DNA from: Bacteroidales bacterium
GTDB taxonomy: Bacteria; Bacteroidota; Bacteroidia; Bacteroidales; UBA1715
Direction of reading: 5' to 3'
Assembly (NCBI GenBank): GCA_024409235.1
Contig: JAKSUA010000001.1
Location: forward strand, 124,001 to 188,000
Length of the DNA stretch: 64,000 nucleotides
This document shows positions 58,111-64,000 of the stretch, piece after piece. Positions within the stretch are counted from its first letter, which is position 1. Every line of letters begins with the position of its first letter. The translations under genes and the position numbers were made by a program. The notes under the pieces were generated by a model. That model saw only the letters and a list, made by a program, of their open reading frames with translations, did no database searches and had not been told where the DNA came from.

Positions 58111-59034
58111 ATGACTTTACAACAATTAGAATACATTATTGCACTCGACGACTACCGCCATTTTATGAAAGCGGCAGAGTCTTGCGGTGTAACACAGTCA
58201 ACAATGAGTCTGATGCTTCATAAACTTGAAGAAGAACTTGATTTACAAATTTTTGACAGAAATCTCCATCCAATCCGTCCGACACTGGCAGGAGAAAAAA
58301 TCATTAAGCAGGCACGCGTGGTTCTTTTTCATTCAAATCAGTTGAAAGAGCTGTCGTTATGTGAGCACAACAGTGTTTCGGGCAACATTCGTTTAGGAAT
58401 AACTCCGACAGTTGCGCCTTACATTATGCCCAAACTGTTTCATCACATAAATACAATTCCCGAAGTCACAATGACAGCCTGCGAACTCTACCGCGACAGA
58501 TTAATAGAAATGCTTAAAAATGCAGAAATAGACATGGCTATCATGTCGTTAGCGAACAGCAACGAAAACATTCTGGAAATTCCTTTATACAAGGAACGGC
58601 TCTGGGCATACGTTTCAGCGAAGGACCCATTGTACAAAGAAAAAACCATTGATTTTAATACGATGCCTCGGAACCGTTTATGGACACTAAAGCACGAGAT
58701 TTGCTTTCAACAGCAGATATTGAATTCCGAAAACTGGGAATCGGAAAGAAGTTCAATGTACGAGTCAGGAAACATTGCCACTTTACTTAGAATTATTGAG
58801 GAAAATGAAGGATTTACCATTATTCCAGAGCTTCACATTCCTATACTTCGGGAAAACCACCGGAAAAATCTACGTTCGTTCAACAATCCAATTCCTATGC
58901 ATAAAGTGTCTCTTTTTATTCGCTCAGACTATGTTCGTTCAGGATTGCTCAACACTATTATAGACGGAATTAAAGAAATCATTCCCGAAGAAATGCTTGA
59001 CGAGAGATTGAAAAAATATAAAATTAAATTGTAG
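58111..59034 (+). CDS. oxyR: OxyR-type LysR family regulator
   Basis: 307 residues. N-terminal winged helix (LQQLEYIIALDDYRHFMKAAESCGVTQSTMSLMLHKLEEEL) and C-terminal sensing domain beginning GNIRLGITPTVAPYIMPKL. The segment LKHEICFQQQIL places a Cys where OxyR has its peroxide-reactive Cys199. The position of Cys208, nine residues on, is Glu. Activator of peroxide-stress genes. It is divergent from dfx-ftnA, its likely target. Confidence 0.88.
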   Translation: MTLQQLEYIIALDDYRHFMKAAESCGVTQSTMSLMLHKLEEELDLQIFDRNLHPIRPTLAGEKIIKQARVVLFHSNQLKELSLCEHNSVSGNIRLGITPTVAPYIMPKLFHHINTIPEVTMTACELYRDRLIEMLKNAEIDMAIMSLANSNENILEIPLYKERLWAYVSAKDPLYKEKTIDFNTMPRNRLWTLKHEICFQQQILNSENWESERSSMYESGNIATLLRIIEENEGFTIIPELHIPILRENHRKNLRSFNNPIPMHKVSLFIRSDYVRSGLLNTIIDGIKEIIPEEMLDERLKKYKIKL

Positions 59035-59142
59035 GGCCACTGTTTTTCATTTAACATTTCCGTTCTAATTTTATGGCAATGAGTCAAAAGGAAGCCAAAT
59101 TCCATATTTTTTACTATTTTTATGCCATCAAAACAATAAAGA

Positions 59143-59877
59143 ATGGACTTCTTTTATCACATAGGTCGATATATTCTGCTCATGCAGAAAGTTTTAGGAC
59201 GCCCAGACGAAAAAAAAATGTTCCGACGAAACATCGGGAAGGAAATTGTTGCTATTGGATGGGATTCAATTGGAATTGTTTCTATTATTTCCTTTTTCAT
59301 GGGCGGTGTGATGGCACTTCAGCTTGCCATTAACATGGAAAACCCAGTTTTGCCACAATATCTAGTAGGATTAGGAACACGTGACTCAATTATTCTTGAA
59401 TTCTCATCTTTAGTAATCGCATTGATTCTGTCTGGTAAAGTTGGTTCAAGCATAGCTTCAGAAATAGGAACCATGAGAATTACACAACAAATTGATGCTC
59501 TTGATATTATGGGAATCAACTCCGCAAATTATCTTTTATTTCCTAAGATTATAGCCGGAGCAATTTCATTTCCTGTAATCTGCTGTTTATGTATTGTACT
59601 AGGTATTGGCGGCGGATGGATTGTTGGCGATGTTTCGGGAATGGTGCCAAGCAACCAATACATTCTTGGACTACAGTTTATGTTCCAACCATTCTACGTT
59701 TTCTTTTCGAACATTAAAATGATTATCTTCGGAATACTAATCACTTCTATTTCTGGATACTACGGCTACTACGCACAAGGAGGTTCCCTACAAGTAGGCC
59801 AAGCAAGTACCCAGGCAGTTGTTGTCAGTAGTATTGCCGTTTTAGTTTTTGACCTTTCACTTCTTGCATTTTTATAG
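59143..59877 (+). CDS. mlaE: MlaE-family ABC permease
   Basis: 244 residues with about five hydrophobic segments. Family motifs: IGWDSIGIVSIISFFMGGVMALQLA, LVIALILSGKVGSSIASEIGTMRITQQIDAL, and YGYYAQGGSLQVGQASTQAVV. Part of the lipid-trafficking complex that moves phospholipids between the membranes. The ATPase gene follows two bases later. No MlaD gene is adjacent. Confidence 0.93.
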   Translation: MDFFYHIGRYILLMQKVLGRPDEKKMFRRNIGKEIVAIGWDSIGIVSIISFFMGGVMALQLAINMENPVLPQYLVGLGTRDSIILEFSSLVIALILSGKVGSSIASEIGTMRITQQIDALDIMGINSANYLLFPKIIAGAISFPVICCLCIVLGIGGGWIVGDVSGMVPSNQYILGLQFMFQPFYVFFSNIKMIIFGILITSISGYYGYYAQGGSLQVGQASTQAVVVSSIAVLVFDLSLLAFL

Positions 59878-59879
59878 TC

Positions 59880-60632
59880 ATGATAGAAGTTAAAAATGTT
59901 TCAAAATCGTTTAAAGACGTCCAAATTCTTAAAAACGTTTCCACTGTTTTTGAAGAAGGCAAAGTAAATTGTATTATCGGTAAAAGTGGTTCCGGTAAAA
60001 CAGTGCTTATGAAATCAATTGTAGGTCTTCATGAAATTGACGAAGGACAAATATTATTTCATGGAAGAAACTACACTGGAATGAACGACAGTCAACGGAA
60101 ACAAATACGTAAAGAAATCGGAATGGTATTCCAAAGCGGGGCACTTTTTGATTCCGAGACATTGGAAGACAACGTAATGTTTCCACTACGAATGTTTTCG
60201 GGCATGAGCGAAGAAGAATGCCGTGAACGTGCAAACTTCTGTTTGAAACGTGTAGAAGTGATAAACAAAAACAAACTTTACCCTTCAGAAATAAGTGGAG
60301 GTATGCAAAAACGCGTAGCAATCGCACGCGCCATCGCTTTGAATCCCAAATACTTACTTTGCGACGAACCAAACTCTGGACTAGATCCTATTACATCTAT
60401 AGTGATAGACAATTTAATTCAAGGTATTGCACAGGAATACAATATTACTGCTATTGTAAATACCCACGATATGAACTCCGTAATGGAAATCGCCGATAAA
60501 ATCGTATTCATTTACAAGGGAGAAAAGTGGTGGGAAGGTTCTAAAGACGAAATCTGGCATACTGATAATCAGGAACTTAACGATCTTATTTTTGCATCGT
60601 CACTAACAAAAAAAATCAAACAGTCACTTTAA
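59880..60632 (+). CDS. mlaF: MlaF-type ABC ATP-binding protein
   Basis: 250 residues. Walker A GKSGSGKTVLMKS, Q-loop GMVFQSGALFDSETLEDNV (the FQxGALF form typical of MlaF), signature ISGGMQKRVAIARA, Walker B LLCDEPNSGLDP, H-loop NTHD. It powers MlaE, encoded just upstream. Its stop overlaps the ATG of the protease gene (TAATG), so the two are coupled. Confidence 0.93.
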   Translation: MIEVKNVSKSFKDVQILKNVSTVFEEGKVNCIIGKSGSGKTVLMKSIVGLHEIDEGQILFHGRNYTGMNDSQRKQIRKEIGMVFQSGALFDSETLEDNVMFPLRMFSGMSEEECRERANFCLKRVEVINKNKLYPSEISGGMQKRVAIARAIALNPKYLLCDEPNSGLDPITSIVIDNLIQGIAQEYNITAIVNTHDMNSVMEIADKIVFIYKGEKWWEGSKDEIWHTDNQELNDLIFASSLTKKIKQSL

Positions 60633-63394
60633 TGAAGAAAGTTTTATCAATATTTTTTCTTGTTTTCCTACCGACATTGCTGTTTTCACAAAGCTTCAGC
60701 AGTTTTAACGGGAAAGAAATCATTTCGGGGAAAATTATTGTTAAATTCAAACCTTCAACTGCTCTAAAAAGTTCATCATCAACAAATACGGAACAAGATT
60801 TAGACTTTTTTCTTAAAAAGATTGGTGCTACAAAACCTCAACAAAAATTTCCTATAGTCAAGATACCGGAAAACTGCGAAAAATGTACTGATATAAGTAA
60901 GATCTATGAATTCTACTACACATCCAACGAGCCACTGGAAGACATTCTTCTAAGTCTCAACAACATGGATTGTATTGAATATGCAGAACCTTCGTATGTT
61001 GCAGAACTACTTTACACGCCAAATGACACTGAATTCTCAAACGGCAATCTTTGGCATTTATCAACCTGCAAGATTCTTGACGCATGGGATGTTGAGCAAG
61101 GTGACAGTACAGTTGTAATTGGCATTGTTGACGGAGGAATTGACATAATTCAGAAAGACCTCATCAATAAGATTGCATACAACACAAATGACCCAATTAA
61201 CGGCATTGACGACGACGGCGACGGATACACCGACAATTATAGAGGATGGGACACTGCCGATGACGACAACAATCCAACAAGCACTTCGAAGACAGAACAT
61301 GGAACATACGTTTCCGGAATAGCATCAGGCGAAGTTGACAACGAATTTGGAACTGCCGGTGTGGGATTCAAAACAAAATTTCTTCCAATTAAAGCCTGTC
61401 CTAACGGAACCGCATCCATTACAGCCGGATACGAAGGAGTTATTTATGCGGCAAACCAAGGATGTAAGGTCATAAACTGCTCATGGGGAGACACTTACGG
61501 CTCTCAATTTGGGAAAGATGCTATTTACTATGCTACATATAACTGCGACGCACTAGTTATTGCCGCAGCAGGAAATTCCGCCTCTACTGAATTATACTAT
61601 CCAGCCTCTTACCCTGAAGTTTTAAGTGTTGGAGGAACTGCCGCCGGAGATCTTGTATGGGCAGACACTCCTACCAAAGGTTCACACTACAATCAATACA
61701 TAGACATCTGTGCACCAGCGAAAGATTTCTACTCCATTGCTAATTCAGACAAAACTATTGCCATGTCGGGAGGAGGAACATCGTTTGCCGCACCTATAGC
61801 TTCGGGAGCAGCAGCCTTAGTTCGTAGTAAATATCCTGAATATTCCGCCCTACAAACAGCACAACTTCTACGTGTTTCTGCAGACGACATTTATGAAATC
61901 AATTCAGAAGCAAAATACAAAGACATGCTTGGCAAAGGTCGCCTCAATGTTTACAAAGCACTAACTAACAACAGTTTACCAGGTGTCCGCATTTCAAATG
62001 TCATATACGAAAACGCACGAAATCAACCTTATACTTTCGTGAAAGACACTGTTTTCTTATATGTTACATTCAAAAACATATTACACGACGCGACTAACAT
62101 TTCTATAAAATCAGTCTGTGATAACTCTATTTTTTCTCCTATTTTAACAGATACGACTTTTGAAGCAATAGCAGAAAACGAAGAAGTTACCTGTAAATTC
62201 GCATACAGAACACTTATCACACCTCCTGTCAACTACGAAATTTATTTTAAGTTCTCGTATTCAGGAGACAACAGCTACTCAGATTTTGAATATTTCCCAA
62301 TTAAATTTAACTCATACTGCTATGATTTTGAAATTGGAAACATTAAGTCATCCGCAACATTTGATGGAAGTATTGCCGTTTATTCAACTTCACTGAAACA
62401 AAACGGATTTTCATATAAGAACTCGGAAAATTGTATCTATCAGGGAGGACTTATACTTGCAGAAAATCAACATTCGATTTACTCAAGAACACAAAAGAAT
62501 GCAGATTTCGAAAGCTACCTTCCGCCTACAATTCTTCAAACAGACAGCTGTGACCTAGCAATTCTTTCCAGTTTCTATAAAAAGAACCTTTATATAGAAC
62601 AACTGATTTACGGTTGGGAAAACACAGATGCACTCATCTATCAATATACAATTACAAACGAAAGAGACAGTGCATTGTACAATTTTCGTTTGGGAATGTT
62701 CATAGACTGGAATGTATTAAGTGCAAAAAACAACCAAATATGGTATGTTGACAGTTTACAGTTAACCATTGCAACGAACATTAATCCACGTAGCTTTTAC
62801 GTTGGACTGATGCCATTGGATTATAACAGAAGTGATGTTTATGCCTTTAACCTTGACAATGACGCAATATATTACAAAGACGGATTTAACCGCACAGAAC
62901 TTTGGTATGCGTTGAACAACAGTCAAAAAGAAGCTGGAACAAACACTATTTTAGGAGCAGACATTGCAGCCTTTAATTACAGCATTATAGACACCTTGCC
63001 ATCAAAAGATTCAGTAAAAATCTATTATGCAATGATAGCAGCGGATTCACAAGAAGAATTATTTGATTTAGCATATCAGCTTAAACAACAATATAATCCA
63101 ACAATAGTAATTCCCGACACTATAGAAACAGAACCTTCTGCGGCAGCACAATTATTCAACCAAAAAGACGTTAAACTTTGTAACAAAGACAATGTTTATA
63201 CAATAGAGTACTTACAATCAACGAAAGATATTCAAATAAGCCAACATTCAATAGAAGGTCAATTACTCAGTGCAATTAGTATTTCTCCTGAAAATCAAAC
63301 AGGAGAATATAGAATTCCATATTTCAAAGGAATTCAAATTATCTCAGTTAAAAATGAATTTTGCTCTGTAAACTTTAAGATTGTGCAACAATGA
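60632..63394 (+). CDS. secreted S8 subtilisin-like protease
   Basis: 920 residues with a signal peptide (MKKVLSIFFLVFLPTLLFSQ), then a propeptide-like region (about 25-125, GKIIVKFKPS), then the S8 domain with triad D167 (VIGIVDGGID), H223 (EHGTYVSGIASG) and S384 (GGGTSFAAPIASG). A calcium-type insert GIDDDGDGYTDN lies at about 191-203. A beta-rich C-terminal half (about 440-840) is followed by an end (residues about 850-920) that resembles a weak type IX sorting domain but lacks a clear KxxVR finish. Exported, probably for surface proteolysis. It starts inside the mlaF stop. Confidence 0.88.
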   Translation: MKKVLSIFFLVFLPTLLFSQSFSSFNGKEIISGKIIVKFKPSTALKSSSSTNTEQDLDFFLKKIGATKPQQKFPIVKIPENCEKCTDISKIYEFYYTSNEPLEDILLSLNNMDCIEYAEPSYVAELLYTPNDTEFSNGNLWHLSTCKILDAWDVEQGDSTVVIGIVDGGIDIIQKDLINKIAYNTNDPINGIDDDGDGYTDNYRGWDTADDDNNPTSTSKTEHGTYVSGIASGEVDNEFGTAGVGFKTKFLPIKACPNGTASITAGYEGVIYAANQGCKVINCSWGDTYGSQFGKDAIYYATYNCDALVIAAAGNSASTELYYPASYPEVLSVGGTAAGDLVWADTPTKGSHYNQYIDICAPAKDFYSIANSDKTIAMSGGGTSFAAPIASGAAALVRSKYPEYSALQTAQLLRVSADDIYEINSEAKYKDMLGKGRLNVYKALTNNSLPGVRISNVIYENARNQPYTFVKDTVFLYVTFKNILHDATNISIKSVCDNSIFSPILTDTTFEAIAENEEVTCKFAYRTLITPPVNYEIYFKFSYSGDNSYSDFEYFPIKFNSYCYDFEIGNIKSSATFDGSIAVYSTSLKQNGFSYKNSENCIYQGGLILAENQHSIYSRTQKNADFESYLPPTILQTDSCDLAILSSFYKKNLYIEQLIYGWENTDALIYQYTITNERDSALYNFRLGMFIDWNVLSAKNNQIWYVDSLQLTIATNINPRSFYVGLMPLDYNRSDVYAFNLDNDAIYYKDGFNRTELWYALNNSQKEAGTNTILGADIAAFNYSIIDTLPSKDSVKIYYAMIAADSQEELFDLAYQLKQQYNPTIVIPDTIETEPSAAAQLFNQKDVKLCNKDNVYTIEYLQSTKDIQISQHSIEGQLLSAISISPENQTGEYRIPYFKGIQIISVKNEFCSVNFKIVQQ

Positions 63395-64000
63395 AAAAAA
63401 TTTTTACTGCCATATTTTGTGTGCTTTGTTTCTCAAACACTTTCGCACAACAAAAGGATTTCAGTGTTGCTGAATACAATCTTGTTTCTGTTTTCTCAAA
63501 AATGACAAGATTTGCTTCAGAGGAAGACAACGTGAAGAACAACGAAATCTTCACAGAAATGCTAGACTCAATATTACGGATTCCCGAATCATTTAACTAC
63601 GCGTTCAATGATTTAAATATGGGGAAAGTAACAGCTCCCGACGGAGCATTCCGTATTTTCACATGGTTCATTGTCCACACAAACGGCACATACGAAACAC
63701 GTGGATTCCTTCAAAGATACTACAAAGCAACAAACACTGTTGAAGTTTATTTTCTTGAAGACAAGGCCAATTCAATGAAAGATCCTTCTATGGCTAACTG
63801 TACACCTCAATATTGGTACGGTGCAACATACTACGACATTCGTATGGACAAATATGACGGAATAGAGACATATTATCTACTTGGATGGCGTCCAAACGAT
63901 ATTTACACACAAAAGAAAGTTATTGAAACATTTCGTTTCGACAAGAAAGATAAGCCAACCTTTGGCTACCAGACAGTAGAATCAAAAGGAAAAGGTTTTA
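63391..64000 (+). CDS. secreted protein of unknown function, N-terminal part (3' end outside window)
   Basis: The ATG at 63391 overlaps the protease stop (ATGA), so the genes are coupled. The visible 203 residues start with a signal peptide (MKKIFTAIFCVLCFSNTFAQ). A helical part (FASEEDNVKNNEIFTEML) is followed by a beta-rich part with DLNMGKVTAPDGAFRIFTWFI, YWYGATYYDIRMD and YYLLGWRPND. I recall similar hypothetical proteins in Bacteroidales but no function. No stop occurs before 64000. Confidence 0.75.
   Translation, partial: MKKIFTAIFCVLCFSNTFAQQKDFSVAEYNLVSVFSKMTRFASEEDNVKNNEIFTEMLDSILRIPESFNYAFNDLNMGKVTAPDGAFRIFTWFIVHTNGTYETRGFLQRYYKATNTVEVYFLEDKANSMKDPSMANCTPQYWYGATYYDIRMDKYDGIETYYLLGWRPNDIYTQKKVIETFRFDKKDKPTFGYQTVESKGKGF

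Overview
The window is AT-rich DNA from a member of the Bacteroidota, most likely a Bacteroidales-type anaerobe. Four things point there. (1) Many promoters carry the -7 box TAnnTTTG of this phylum. (2) At least five large secreted proteins end in the C-terminal sorting domain of the type IX secretion system (endings such as KIIVR or KIIK), or something like it. (3) The gene set includes a DUF5686 outer-membrane protein, a TSCPD protein, ATP-type PckA and KdsB. (4) Superoxide reductase, ferritin and OxyR suggest an anaerobe that meets oxygen. No rRNA, tRNA, CRISPR array or insertion sequence was recognised.

Layout. 1-7.3 kb: the first 2047 codons of a giant surface protein (minus strand, running off the left edge), then a small membrane-protein gene and a chimeric pseudogene. 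In the pseudogene a copy of the surface gene's 5' end is joined to the 3' end of a YeiH-type transporter gene. 7.3-13.3 kb: a GH44 glucanase and a second sorted secreted protein, preceded by a small conserved protein, a TSCPD protein and a zeta-toxin-like kinase. 13.4-31 kb: housekeeping genes folD, ffh, a polyprenyl synthase, a lolD-type ATPase, an M23 peptidase, dxr, rseP, metH, an SPFH protein, metY and lepA. 28.7-39 kb: a double alkaline phosphatase, a DUF5686 protein, a small secreted protein, a CNNM/CBS membrane protein, kdsB and a SulP transporter. 39-45 kb: a 2087-residue Ig-repeat surface protein. 45.7-52.4 kb: pheA-tyrA, a DUF3108 protein, a NatAB-like ABC exporter and pckA. 52.4-54.9 kb: a small accessory patch with a long structured palindrome, a DUF262/DUF1524 (GmrSD-like) defence nuclease and an antitoxin-like gene without a toxin. 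55-64 kb: a glycosyltransferase, a LutA-like protein, ferritin-superoxide reductase divergent from oxyR, mlaE-mlaF, a subtilisin-like protease, and the start of another secreted protein.

How the genes fit together. dxr and the polyprenyl synthase serve isoprenoid and quinone synthesis. The LolD-type ATPase, M23 peptidase, RseP, MlaEF and KdsB serve the envelope. MetH, MetY and FolD serve methionine and one-carbon metabolism. PheA and TyrA make the phenylalanine and tyrosine precursors. The OxyR, superoxide reductase and ferritin genes form a divergent oxidative-stress and iron locus.

The most unusual observation is in the giant surface protein. Three segments resembling the C-terminal domain of ribosomal protein L7/L12 sit inside its InlB/Flg_new-type repeats. 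One carries an almost textbook GLGLKEAKDLV motif. Other points worth a second look are the surface-gene/yeiH chimera broken by one amber codon, the tandem alkaline phosphatase with a degenerate first domain, the palindrome before the GmrSD-like gene, an OxyR lacking the resolving cysteine, and a possible Tyr-Phe leader peptide before pheA.
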